Shown: in pieces, positions 25,701 through 39,200 of the stretch
How positions within the stretch are numbered: position 1 is the first letter of the stretch
How the letters are laid out: each line of letters starts with the position of its first letter
From: Artemia franciscana
Taxonomy: Eukaryota > Arthropoda > Branchiopoda > Anostraca > Artemiidae
Direction: 5' to 3'
Length of the DNA stretch: 64,000 nucleotides
NCBI RefSeq assembly: GCF_032884065.1
Contig: NC_088872.1
Coordinates: forward strand, 32,646,917-32,710,916
Position numbers and translations under genes: made by a program
The notes under the pieces: model-generated
Databases searched by the model: none
What the model was told of the DNA's origin: nothing
The model's input: only the letters and a program-made list of their open reading frames with translations

Positions 25701-28700
25701 GCTGATAGAGAAAGTCAGAAAAGAAAGCGTGCCGAGGAGTCAAAAGAACAGCAAGGAAACAGGCTTGAGGCTGATAGAGAAAGAAAGAACAGAAAGCGTG
25801 CCGAGGAACTACCAGAGCAACGCGAAAGCAGACTTGCTGCTAAAAGAGAAAGTGAAAAAAGAAGGCGTGCCGAGGAATCACAAAAACAGCAAGAAATAAG
25901 GCTTGCTGCTGATAGAGAAAGTAAGAAAAGAAAGCGTGCCGAGGAATCACAAGAATAGCAAGAAATCAGGCTTGCTGCTGATAGAGAAAGTAAGAAAAGA
26001 AAGCGTGCCGAGGAATCAGAGCAACCTGAAAGTTATCGCCTGGCATTCAGGTACAGCCCAGTCGATGATTATAGCTTGAGTAGATGTGTTCAAATCGGGA
26101 CAATGTCTAAAATTTGTCCCTATTGCAAGGCCTTGAAATTCAATGGTGAAACAATGGGAATGTGTTGCGCCTCAGGAAAAGTTAAACTTCCTCTATTGGC
26201 TGCACCACCAGAGCCATTGAAGACTTTCCTTACTGGAACTACGTCAGAATCTAAGCGTTTTTTGTCACAAATCAGAAAATACAACTCATGTTTCCAAATG
26301 ACGTCGTTTGGAGCCCAAATCGAAAATCAAGATCAATTTATGTCTACTTTCAAAGTAAAAGGGCAAATTTATCATAGAGCAGGGTCCCTTCTACCATTCT
26401 CAGGCGAGAATCATAAATTTTTACAATTGTACTTCATCAGTGATAGAAATTCTGAATTGAATGCACGTTGCGAAATTTCTCCCAACGTTGAAAGGACAAT
26501 CGTTTCCCAATTGCAACATCTTTTCAACGAAAATAATAACTTAGTGCGTCTGTTTAAAACAGCCATCGATTTGATGCCTACTGATACGCATAAAATCGTT
26601 ATTTCCGCTGACAAAACGCCTCCTGGCCAACATGTGCGTAGATACAATGCTCCAACTATCGACGAAGTGGCAATCGTTATGGTCGGTGATCAGTTTTTAC
26701 CTTGAGATATGATTCTTCATAAGCGAAACGCTCAGTTGTTAAGAATTGCTGAAACTCATCAATGCTACGATGCCCTACAATATCCTATCATTTTTTGGGA
26801 TGGAGCCGACGGCTATCACTTTTAATATTAAATTGATGAATCCAGCCACTAACAAAGAAATGAATAAAAAATGCAGTGCAATGCATTATTATTCCTATAG
26901 ACTAATGATTCGGCAGGATGAAGAAAATTATATTTTAAAATGCCGTGAATTGTTTCACCAATTTGTCGTTGATATGTATGCTAAAATTGAATCAGAACGT
27001 TTGCTGTATATCCGCCTGAATCAGACCAAGCTCCGCTCTGAACAATACATTCATTTGCGAGATGCAGTTGTAAATGACGGTAATACCACAAACGTTGGAA
27101 GATTAACAATTTTACCTTCGTCATATGCTGGCAGTCCCCGTCATATGCATGAATATGCTCAAGATGCTATTGCGTATGTTCGTCTCTATGGTCGTCCAGA
27201 TTTATTTATTACATTTACATGTAATCAATCTTGGGACGAGATACTGCAGCTTTTACTTCAAGGACAATCGGCGGTTCACAGGCATGACATTACGGCCCGT
27301 GTCTTCCGGCAAAAGTTGAAATCACTGATAAACTACATAGTAAAACTTGAAGTGTTTGGGTCAGTGCGATGCTGGATGTACTCAGTGGAATGGCAAAAAC
27401 GAGGTTTGCCACACGCACATATACTAATCTGGCTACATAAAAAAATTACTTCGAACGAAATTGATGATGTGATTTCCGCTGAAATACCTGATAAAAATGT
27501 CGATAAGGGGTTACATGATATTATTGTAAAAAATATGATACATGGACCTTGCGGTGCACTGAACGAAAATTCACCATGCATGGCCAAAGGAAGGTGCACA
27601 AAGCAATATCCTCGACTTTTAGTATCCAACACAATTACTGGCAATAATGGTTACCCACAATATAGAAGAAGATCTACTGAAGATGGCGGTAAAACAGCAA
27701 TAATAAAGAAGCGTAACGGTACCACCATCGAAGTAGATAACCAGTGGGTTGTTCCATATTCCCCATTATTATCAAAAACATTTAATGCACACATAAACGT
27801 TGAATACTGTAACTCCGTAAAGGCAATCAAATACATATGTAAATACGTCAACAAAGGCAGTGACATGGCAGTTTTTGGCTTGCAGCCCGAAATCAAAGAT
27901 TTCGACGAAATCGTACAATATCAGGCTGGAAGATACATAAGCAGTAATGAAGCTGTTTGGCGAATTCTTTCATTTCCGATACATGAACGTAGTCCAGCTG
28001 TTGTTCACTTAGCGGTACATTTACAGAATGGTCAACGTGTTTATTTCTCGGAAACCAACGTGCAACAAACAGCCCTGAATCCACCGGATACAAAATTAAC
28101 AGCTTTTTTTTCGCTTTGCAAAAATGATTCTTTTGCAAAAAAACTGCTGTATACTGAAGTGCCTTCGTATTACACGTGGAATACTAAAAATAAAGTATTT
28201 GAACGTCGAAAACAGGGTAAGTCAGTCGACGGCCAACCAACCATCTTCAAAGATACCACGATAGGAAGACTCTACACCGTTCACCCCAATCAACATGAAT
28301 ACTTCTTTCTACGCCTGCTTTTGGTGAATGTACCCGGTCCGACATCCTTTGAGTATTTGAGAACTGTAAACGGTACTATACATGACACTTACCGTAGTGC
28401 ATGCCAAGCTCTGAATTTATTGGAGAATGACCAACACTGGGATAACTGCAGCAATGACGCGTGCGAAACGTCAACGCAAGTCAAATTCGTGCATTGTTTG
28501 GCATCATTTTAACAACTTGCTCTCCATCAGCTCCTACAGAGTTATGGGAAAAATATAAGTCAAAAATATCCGAAGATATACTCCATCGAAAACAGTTAGA
28601 GACGTCAGATATGACTTTTGATTTTACATCAGAAATTTATAACTACACTTTAGTTATTATAGAAGATTTGTGCGTACGTATGGCAAACAAACCTCTTCAG

Positions 28701-31406
28701 GATTTGGGAATGCCTTCACCTAACCGTATCGCTGCTGTTTCGACATGTGTAGAATTGGATCGTGAACAAAGTTACAGTACGAGTGATCTATTGTCGTATG
28801 TACAAAATAACATTTCCAAGTTAACGTCGGAACAAAAAGACATTTATGATACGATAATGCATTGTGTCGATAACAACGTTGGAGAAATTTTCTTTTTGGA
28901 TGCGCCAGGAGGTACTGGTAAAACGTTTGTGATAAAACTGATTCTGGCATCAATTCGATCAAAAAATGATATAGCGTTGGCAATTGCGTCGTCCGGAATA
29001 GCCGCAACATTGCTGCCTGGTGGAAGAACTGCTCATTCCGCTTTGAAATTGCCTCTGAATTTGCATTCTACAGAAACTCCCACGTGCAATATTTCCAAAT
29101 CATCTGGGATGGGTAAAGTATTGCAGCAATGAAAACTCATTATTTGGGATGAGTGCACAATGGCACACAAAAAATCGCTCGAGGCTCTGGATCAATGCTT
29201 GAAAGATTTGAGAGGGAAGTCGAAACCCTTTGGCAGCACATTAATATTGCTTGCGGGAGATTTAAGGCAAACATTACCTATAATACCTAGATCAACTCCT
29301 GCAGACGAAATGAATGCTTGCCTGAAAAATTCAAATTTATGGGCACACGTAAAAATATTAAAATTAACTACAAATATGCGTGTCCAATTGCAAAACGATG
29401 ACTCTGGTCAAACATTTTCAGATCAATTGCTGGCAATTGGAAACGGAAAGCTCCCAGTAGACTCAATTTCAGGACTTATACAACTACCTGCTGATTTCTG
29501 TAATTTAGTGACGTCCAAAAATGAATTGATTGAAAAAGTATTTCCGAATATTCTAAAAAATTATAAAAATAATAAATGGCTAAGTGAAAGAGCGATTCTC
29601 GCACCCAAAAATATAGACGTCCACGAAATCAACAATATTGTTTTGACCAAGATTCGAGACCAGGCAGTCCTTTACAAGTCAGTCGACACAGTTTTGGAAC
29701 CAAATGAAGCGGTTAATTATCCATCTGAATTTTTAAATTCCATAGATCTTTCAGGGTTTCCACCACACGTGCTACAACTAAAAATAGGCGTACCAATAAT
29801 ACTTTTAAGAAATATCAACCCACCAAAGCTTTGCAATGGCACGCGACTTGCCGTAAAAAAAAAAACAATGGAAAACCTAATAGAGGCCACAATCTTGACA
29901 GGGCCTTTTGAGAGTCAGGCTGTTCTTATTCCTCGCATTCCCATGATTCCAACGGATCTGCCTTTTCAATTTAAAAGATTGCAATTCCCAATTCAATTAG
30001 CATTTGCAATCACCATTAACAAAGCTCGAGGTCAATCATTAGAAAAATGTGGTATAGATCTTAATACTGATTGTTTTTCCCATGGACAATTGTACGTTGC
30101 ATGTTCGAGGGTCGGTAAACCTGACAATCTATTTATATGCAGCGACAATTGGACAGCGAAGAATGTTGTATATTCGCAAGTTTTACGCAGTTAATTTGTA
30201 TTGTATCTATCTATCTATCTATCTATATAAAAACGAGTTGTGTGTATGCATGTTTGTTTGTTTGTAAAAAGAGCGTTTGCATATTACGTCATTATTAGTA
30301 CATACGGCTTTGTATATGCACAGACAACGGGAAAGCCAAGAATGTTGTATATTCCCAGTTTTTACGGAGCTTAACTCCTGCAGACGAAATGAATGCTTGC
30401 CTGAAAAATTCTAATTTATGGGCACACGTAAAAATATTAAAATTAACTACAAATATGCGTGTCCGATTGCAAAACGATGACTCTGGTCAAACATTTTCAG
30501 ATCAATTGCTGGCAATTGGAAACGGAAAGCTCCCAGTAGTGGGAAAGCCAAGAATGTTGTATATTCGCAATTTTTACGTAGTTTGAAACACATATATAAA
30601 TCTATCTATATTCACAGGTGGGACACAGGGACACAACTACAATGGCGCGTAACTAATATGGCGCGTAACGACTTACGCGCGCGGGGGGACTTGGGGGGCA
30701 CGAAGCGCCCCACCAACTAGGTGTTGGGGTGGCGCGAAGCGCCACCCCAACAGCTAGTATATATATAAAAATAAGTTGTATATATGCATGTTTGTTTGTT
30801 TGTGGGTTTGCATTTGACGTCATTATAAGTATATAAGGCTTTGTATATGACGTCATTATAAGATGACACTACAGACCGGGACACCAGGACACAAATGACG
30901 ACCGGGACACAGGGAATATAAATGACGACCGGGACACTCAAAGAGAAATTACAGACCGGGACACTGGGACACTCAAAGAGAGATTACAGACTGCGATACC
31001 GGGACACAAATGACGACCGGGACACAGGTAATATAAATGACGACCAGGATACAGGGACCCAACTACAACGGGGACGCCGGGGTCACAGGGGGATACATAA
31101 ATGACGACGGGGACACAGGGAATGTTCGATTAGCAATCACCATCAACAAAGCTCAAGGGCAATCGTTAGAAAAAAATCGGTATAGATCTGAATACGGATT
31201 GTTTTCCCATGGACAATTATTATGTTGCATGTTCAAGAGTTGGTAAACCTGACAATCTATTTATATGGACAGACAATGGGACAGCCAAGAATGCTGTATA
31301 TTTGCATGTTTTACGTAGTTAAAAATATATCTACAATGGCGCGTAACGACTTACGCACGCGGGGGGGCTTGGGGGAGGGGCGAAGCCCCCCCCCCAAAAA
31401 AGCTAG

Positions 31407-31444
<38 letters not shown>

Positions 31445-31601
31445 CTAGCTGTTGGGGTGGCGCTTCGCGCCACCCCAACACCTAGTTGGTGGGGGCGCTT
31501 CGCGCCCCCCCCAAGCCCCCCCGCGCGCGTAAGTCGTTACGCGCCATAATAGTTACGCGCCATTGTAGTTGTGTCCCTATGTCCCACCTGTGAATATAGA
31601 T

Positions 31602-31683
<82 letters not shown>

Positions 31684-33191
31684 TTTTAACTACGTAAAAC
31701 TTGCGAATATACAACATTCTTTGCTGTCCCATTGTCTTTGCATATAAATAGATTGTCAGGTTTACCGACTCTTGAACATGCAACATATAATGGTCCATGG
31801 GAAAACAATCTGTATTCAGATCTATACCTCATGATTCTAATGATTGCCCTTGAGCTTTGTTGATGGTGATTGCTAATCGACCATTCCCTGTCCCGGTGTC
31901 CCGGTCGTCATTTACATCCCCCTGTTTCCCCCGGTGTCCCCGTTGTAGTTGTGTCCCTGTGTCCCGGTCGTCATTTATATTCCCTGTGTCCCGGTCGTCA
32001 TTTGTATCCCGGTGTCCCGGTCTGTATATACATTCGTTTTTTAGTTTTGTTTTTCTCCTTTATTTTTTTCCTTTTTTTTCTTTTTTAGCTTATTTAGATT
32101 TTTAGATTTTTTAGTTTTTTTATTAGTTTTTATTTTTTTTTTCTTTTTAGTTTTTTTGTCCCGGTTGTCATTTATATCCCCCTGTTTCCCCCGGTGTCCC
32201 CGTTGTAGTTGTGTCCCTGTGTCCCGGTCGTCATTTATATTCCCTGTGTCCCGGTCGTCATTTGTATCCCGGTGTACCGGTCTGTATATACATTCGTTTT
32301 TTAGTTTTGTTTTTCTCCTTTATTTTTTTCCTTTTTTTTTCTTTTTTAGTTTATTTAGATTTTTAGATTTTTTAGTTTTTTTATTAGTTTTTAGTTTTTT
32401 TTTTCTTTTTAGTTTTTTTGTAGTTTTTACCTTCTTTTTAGTTTTGTTAATTTTTTTTTTACTTATGTCCTGGTCGTCATTTATACTCCCTGTGTCCCGG
32501 TGCTTTGTTGATTGCTAATCGAACATTCCTTTTGTCCTGGTCGCTTTCTCTTTGAGTGTCGTCATTTATTTTAGCTTATTTTTCAGTTTTTTCCTTTTTT
32601 TTAGTTTTTTTTATTTTTTATTGTTTTTAGTTTTTTACCTTTTTTTAGTTTTTTTAGTTTTTTTTAGTTTTTTAGCTTTTTTACTTTTTTTATTAGTTTT
32701 TAGTTTTTTTTGTAGTTTTTGCATTTTTTTAGTTTTTTCAGTTTTTTTTTTAGTTTTTTATTGGTTTTTACCTTTATTTTAGCTTATTTTTCAGTTTTTT
32801 CCTTTTTTTTTAGTTTTTTTTAGTTTTTAGTTTTTTTAGTTTTTTACCTTTTTTTAGTTTTTTTAGTTTTTTAGTTTTTTAGCTTTTTTATTTTTTTTAT
32901 TAGTTTTTAGTTTTTTTTGTAGTTTTTGCCTTTTTTTAGTTTTTTTAGTTTTTTAGCTTTTTTATTAGTTTTTAGTTTTTTTTGTAGTTTTTGCCTTTTT
33001 TTAGTTTTTTTAGTTTTTTAGCTTTTTTATTTTTTTTATTAGTTTTTAGTTTTTTTTGTAGTTTTTGCCTTTTTTTAGTTTTTTCAGTTTTGACGTCACC
33101 TGATCCAGTTTTTTCAGGTGACGTCACCTGACCCATCCATCCATCCATCCATCCATCCATCCACAGACAGACAACTTATTTTTATATATAT

Positions 33192-33244
<53 letters not shown>

Positions 33245-36200
33245 TTGGAAGAGCAATGTTTACAACAAGTCTGTTGTTAATACCATCTTTCCATTATCAG
33301 AATAAAAATTCTTGGAATCTATTAAAAATTAAATTGGTCGACATACCGGTGAAATCATTGAAGATTTGATCGACGACTACGAGCTAGCTTAACTTGACAT
33401 CAAAAGGAAGACTGGCTTCACTACTCACAATGTTGCTAATTTAAGATTTTCTTAATTTAGAAAGCAACATTTAACAATGTTGCTTATCTAACGTTTTCTT
33501 AGATAAGCCCATCTACCCTTCCATCTTCAGCTGAACATTCTGTTATTTTCAGTCCATTAAGTCAATCAATTTGTTTTACAAAAAAAAACAAACAGCAAAC
33601 ACACACACACAAAAAGCAAAGTAATTACATAGTTATCACCCACAAGGAGACATTGTCTGGTGGTGGCAAGTGGCAGCATGAAATGGAACAAATGGAACAA
33701 CTGACACTTTAAATATAATGGATAACAAAAAACTACAACAAGAGTCACGGAAAAACAACAACTACAAATTCAATACGAAACAGAAAGGAATAAAGAACGA
33801 AAAAAAGCAAGAGCCAAGAGAATTAAGCACAATTACTTAAAATCCACAAAGGGATAGCTATTGGCTGGAAAGAGTAACGTGTCCAAAAAATTTCGTGGGT
33901 ACAACAACAAAAGAGAGAATAATGAGGACTTTTTTCCAAGACAGTGAACCAACAAAACCTATTTAAATATTTCGGCCCTATATCTAAGGGCCGTCTTCAG
34001 CAAAGAAAAAATAAAAAACAATAAAACACTTACAATAAAAGTTCTCAGTTAAAAATCCATTTTTTTTATTTTAAAATAGCCTTGGCATCATTACTTCTTA
34101 ACGAAAAGTTCAGCCAAGACTAGGTCTTGGCTGAACTTTTTGGCACACTCCCCTCGTCTCTCCTTTGGAACTAATTATATATTTACCTGAAGCTTCCAAA
34201 GAGCTGGGCTGTTTTGGTATGCACCCTTTGAGGTGATTCCCTCCCTCCCTAACTACAAAACGATCAGAGAACCCCATTATAGAAGTTTAATTGTCTTTTT
34301 AGTTTTTTTTTTTTTTTATTTGTCCTTTGCTTAGAGATAGAATTTGCTATTAAAAACATAAGGATGTTTTCAGAGGTTTTTTTTCTGCACGGAGAGGGAA
34401 AATTGTTTAGGGGAATTTCCCGTGGGGAGAGAAATTTATGGAAATAATTTCCTTTCTAAGGGGATTAAATTGTCTAGCAAGATTTTTCCTAGGTAAAAAG
34501 TAGGTAATGTCCACAACGGTGTTACAAGGTGACATCTCCCTTCTTATCGCACAAAAATGTTCCTAGCGCTTATTTTAATCCTTTACCAGAAGTGATTTAC
34601 AAATTGCAGGGATATAGTAAAATACCAAAGGTAACGTTTGGTAAGATACCAAAAAGAGGATATTTCAATTGCCTAATTTTCTAGGCCTCACTGAGCCTTC
34701 AGATGAAAACTAAACAAGTTGTCGGGACTTGTTGTATAATCCTTCCCACGTATACATTCAGTCTACTCTTTTATTATTGATTCTAAGGTGGGGGGGGGAA
34801 GGTAGCATTGGTTAATTAAAATAAACGCCAGAAACATTTTGTGCAATAGGAAGGGAGTTGTCACATTGCAACATCTTTGTGAACAATAACCACATTTTCC
34901 AAGAAAAAATCTTACCAGAAAATTTTATCCCCGCTGACAATTCCCAGGACAATCCGCCCCTGGACGATACCCTGGACAATTCCGTCGTAACATTCTCTAA
35001 CATTCTCTCCACATGTGAAATTGTGCATGCAAAGAGGAAGAGAGACAAGTAAATAAAATTATGCAGAAGAATTCAGCGTAATTCGGGGCTTCTCCACTTG
35101 GAAAATTCCTCCTGATAATTCCCCCACAGAAAAATTTCCCACGAAAAATATTCGTATGTTTTCCAACAGCAGAATCAACAATGGACAATATACAAAACTT
35201 AAAAAAGCACTTAAACTTCTTCAATTGGATTTTCTGATAGTTTGTAGTTACGGAGGGAGAGAGATACCTCAAAGTTTGCATTTTAATGCCAAAACATCTC
35301 AGCTCTCACTCAGCCTTCAGACAAATTAAATTAGAAAAAATAAGTTTTTTCAACTAAAAGTAAGGAGCCAGCTCTCATTGAGCCTTCGGATAAATACAAA
35401 ATGAGTTCTAAGGGAGAGACAAGAAGAGGCCAGGGGTAAAAAATTTATAATCCCCAAGGCCGTAAATAGGACTTCTATTTTGGGGGGAAGGTAAAATAAG
35501 AAACTTTTAAACTGATCTTTAATCCTTCTTGATTTATTGGAATATCTGATTTACGCTGCTATTGCGAAAATAAAGAAGAACATTAAACCCCAAAACGAGC
35601 AGAATTAATCCCGTATAGGAGGGAGACTGCCCCTTCCTCGTCCCCGCTTCCAAATCATGGTTGCAAAACCTCGGAGGGGTCTCATTACATCAAAAATTGA
35701 AAACTTTAGTCTTTTTTGTAAGTCCAAAGGGATTGGAGACCAGTCAACAACAAGGAGTATTTTCTGGAAAGGGGTAAATGCCTAGACTTGTACCTTTGTA
35801 TATTCAAGCACTGTGAAAAAAGAAGGATTTAATGTTGTTTAATGTTTTTTTTTAGACGTCATCTATAGCCAGTGTGGTCTTAGAACGTATTTACCCAAAA
35901 TTTAATCAGCTAGGAGCTCTTGGAGATTGTTCACTAGGCCAAGTTTCTCACGGTTTCCCAAGGGTATACACTGGAAACAATATGCGTCCCTCCAGGAAAA
36001 ATATATAGACAGTAGGATCAAACTCGAAAATATCCGGCATCAAGGGTCTCGGCATGTATAAAACCTCCTTTCATTTCATTTGTTTAAACACTTCATTTCT
36101 CAATGTATATTTCTCCGAAGGACATTAAAAGAATTGTATTATTACTAAAATAAAAATATAAAGTAATGCTTGCTGTTATTTTATTGTAAATATTCTGCCA

Positions 36201-39200
36201 CGAACTTGCAAATTAAGTAAAGTTTCTCATCTGAATACATTTTTTTTTTGTGACTCATTAACTTAAGCCTCACGATTCTTTTAATTATCTTTCCAGTTTC
36301 AGGTTACGTGGCCTTGCTTGCATCATTTACAGTAGCTTAATTATTAAGCTTTAAAGACTTTCGCAGGTGCCAAAACAAATGATTTTAGTCATGTGCATTT
36401 CTAGAATTTTCGTTTTGGAGAAATGGAGGCGGCTGAGAGTAGTGAGGCCAAAATGGATTTAACAAAACACGTAGCCGCTATTCTTCTCTTCCTTAATTGT
36501 TTAAGATCATAAAGAAGTTTAACGGCGATTCACTCAAGACACAGGCTCTATCAATTTTCTTCAACATGCAGGCGTTTGTTCATTAACAGGGAGTGTTTTC
36601 TAAAAGATGCAGGTGTTTGCTATGTAATAGGGCTTGTTTGTTTACTTCTGCAAATGTTTTATATGGTTGTTACGTAATAGGGATTCCATGACACACATAT
36701 AAAACTATCCCATGACACACATATCCCTCCATTCCAATGAGAGCCTGCAGGTGTGATTAAGTTTCTTCAACATTTCTTTAGTTGTTAAGTAATAGGGAGT
36801 GTTTACCTGTGTTAAGATGACACATTCTTGCATGACTAATTGCCAGCTAATCCACTCAGGACGATCAAGAAATAGATACATTGTTGAGATCTAAAGCAGC
36901 TACTTGATAACGATTATTAAAATATAAAAATGCAATTTTGAAAGAAACAACGGAAACCCCATACAACTTAAGAATAAAAAAATTTCCAACTAGGCTTCTA
37001 TCGCCACAGCTTAGGAGAAGAGCGTCATCTCCACGTGAAATATGTGACAGGTTGACTGCACAACAAAACGCTAAAACTGGCAGAGGTCGCATGTATGAAA
37101 ATAATACGAATTCAAATACAATAAGGGACAAAAAACTCCTTGACAAGCTCCTTCATAAATAGCTTATAAAGAGCGTTTTACCCAAAACTTTAGCACCCCA
37201 AAAAGCAATACAATTAAAACTTATAGAAGCCATTTAAGTACTCCTGATGAAGCAAGTCAATGAAGGGCATTTGAGCAAATAACATTGTAAGAAATTTCAG
37301 AAATACCACTCCTAGGCAACAAGGTGAATCTTATTCTCTCTTAAAAACGCAATTCCACTTATTCAAGGTTCTATTCTAAACACGTCTTAGCAATACCAAT
37401 AAATTCTTTTCTCCTCAAGGTTCATTGGGTAGGATGCTTTGACATAACAGCCGCATAATGGGGAAACATTGTTACTTAAAAATTTATTTTGATTTAAAAA
37501 AATAACTAATGGTAACTAACCTTGTGAGGGCTTCTATCGCTCCTTGTTTGTTTTTTGGTTTACCTATTGGAGATCCATCAAGGTCGACAACCGTGTCTGA
37601 TGCAATTAGTAAATCTGGAACACCATTATTTAAACCACAGTATTTTTCAAAAGCATGTTTCGCCTTAGCTACAGCAAGAAACTTTGCTATTTCTGATGGT
37701 TCTGTTAAATTCTCTGATAAGACTTCTTCTTCTTCGTCAATTTCAGCTTGAAATACATTCACTGAAAGTCCCTAAAATAAATACACTACTCAGAAAATGA
37801 AGAAAGGCATATAGCGCTAAAAAACTGCGGAGCTGTGCTTACGTAGTCTTACGTACTCTTCTACGCACCCGTAATACCCGCAAAAAAAAAATATTCAGTT
37901 ACTTTATCCATTGGCAATTCTGTTTGAGTTGCAGTTTCAGTCAAATCAGTTGTTTAATTAAATTAAAAAAAAAAAACTAAATATACTAAATTTAGCTACA
38001 CATACAAAGCAACGTTTTCTTACTGCCAAAAAAAATGACACTTTTTTAGACTAAAAATAAAAGCATGAGATGGTCATGGGATTTCCTAACTGGCAAAAAG
38101 ATGTCTCATATCAAGACCGTCCCATGCTTTCATTTTTGAACTTAAAAAATTTGTTTGTTTTTTCCAACAGCAAGAAAAAAAAAAGTTTTTTCGACTTCTG
38201 TGAATTTGCGATATATTTTTTTTTAATTTTATTTTACTCTTTTTATTCTTTGGTCATTCCTTTTATCTGAAATTATTATAGCCTAACCATTTCTAACCTG
38301 TGATTAAATAAAAGTAACAAGTTTTTTTTTAAACTGAAAGTAAGGAGTCTTAACGCAACATTTTTAATTGTTTTAAAAAGTAGATCTGTGACAAAGAGTC
38401 AAACTTCAGCGTAAAGAACTAGGCTTTGTGGAGGGGACAGCCCCTTTCATATACAGAATGATTTCTGTTCATTTTAAGTTTTAACGTCGCTCCTTGCTTT
38501 CAGTTAATACAATTTGTTTTTTATTTAATTTCTGAAAGTTTTTCAACTAATAAAGGTTCGAATTTGGCTCAACGTACATGAAAAATTAAAACGGAATTTG
38601 CATATTAGTTTTACTTTTTTTGGCAGATTTATTCCGTACATGAAGGGTTGTCCTCTCTTCCATACCTTGCTCTTTACACTAAAGCGGTAAGCACTTTTAA
38701 AAAAGATTTCTATTCTAATTAGACGGCCCCGTGTTTCAGTAGGCACTCTCAAAAAATTAAGGCAAACAGTCAAATTTTAACGTAGAGAGCAACGTATTGA
38801 GGAGGGGGCAACTCTTCATATATGGATTAATTTCTGTTCGTTTTTCAAATAATGTTGGTAAATCTGGCTCCACCTCTATGAAATATACCCCTCCATCTCA
38901 CAGAGAACTCCTCCGTGGAAATTTCATCCAACATGCATTCCCCCCGACAGATTCCCTCCAGACAGTTCCATCCTTGCCGAGAATCCCCCTCCGGGTAAAA
39001 TTGCTTGGAGACGATTCAGCCTGAAAGATTCTCCTTGGCATTCTTTTATTGAATAACACTTTAATCTCTAATCGGTTTCTCTATCACTGCAGAAATTCTC
39101 CCCAGCGTGGAAATTATTTCCCGGAAACCAAAACACGCAGAAAATAGCCCCCAGATAATTCTCCCAACATGTCCAAATGAAAAGTTTGGTAAAGAGAATG

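Larger units (their letters stand above)
25458..30221 (+). mobile_element. Coding Helitron D (Rep/helicase), degraded
   Basis: Starts TCTATATATATATAAATAAG at 25458, then three TGACGTCA motifs (25500-25575). The coding region runs 25617-30194 in the order 23-residue repeats, Zn-ribbon-like segment, HUH Rep and PIF1-type helicase. It is broken by in-frame stops at 25956 (TAG), 26703 (TGA) and 29130 (TGA) and by frameshifts near 26820 and 28470, so it is not expected to make its full protein. Its own 3' terminus is not seen; Helitron E begins 27 bp after the helicase stop codon. Confidence 0.9.

Noticed and set aside
32290-33100. Phe-rich frames on the plus strand
   Set aside because: T-rich array of Helitron G translated; the reverse strand gives Lys-rich nonsense.
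21768-33194. Interpretation as a virus-like or LTR element
   Set aside because: No long terminal repeats, capsid, integrase or envelope; HUH Rep plus PIF1 helicase and TC..CTAG ends define Helitrons.
36938-37162. Basic 74-codon frame ([18 protein letters not shown])
   Set aside because: No recognised motif, no splice context, and it lies inside Maf intron 2 on the opposite strand.
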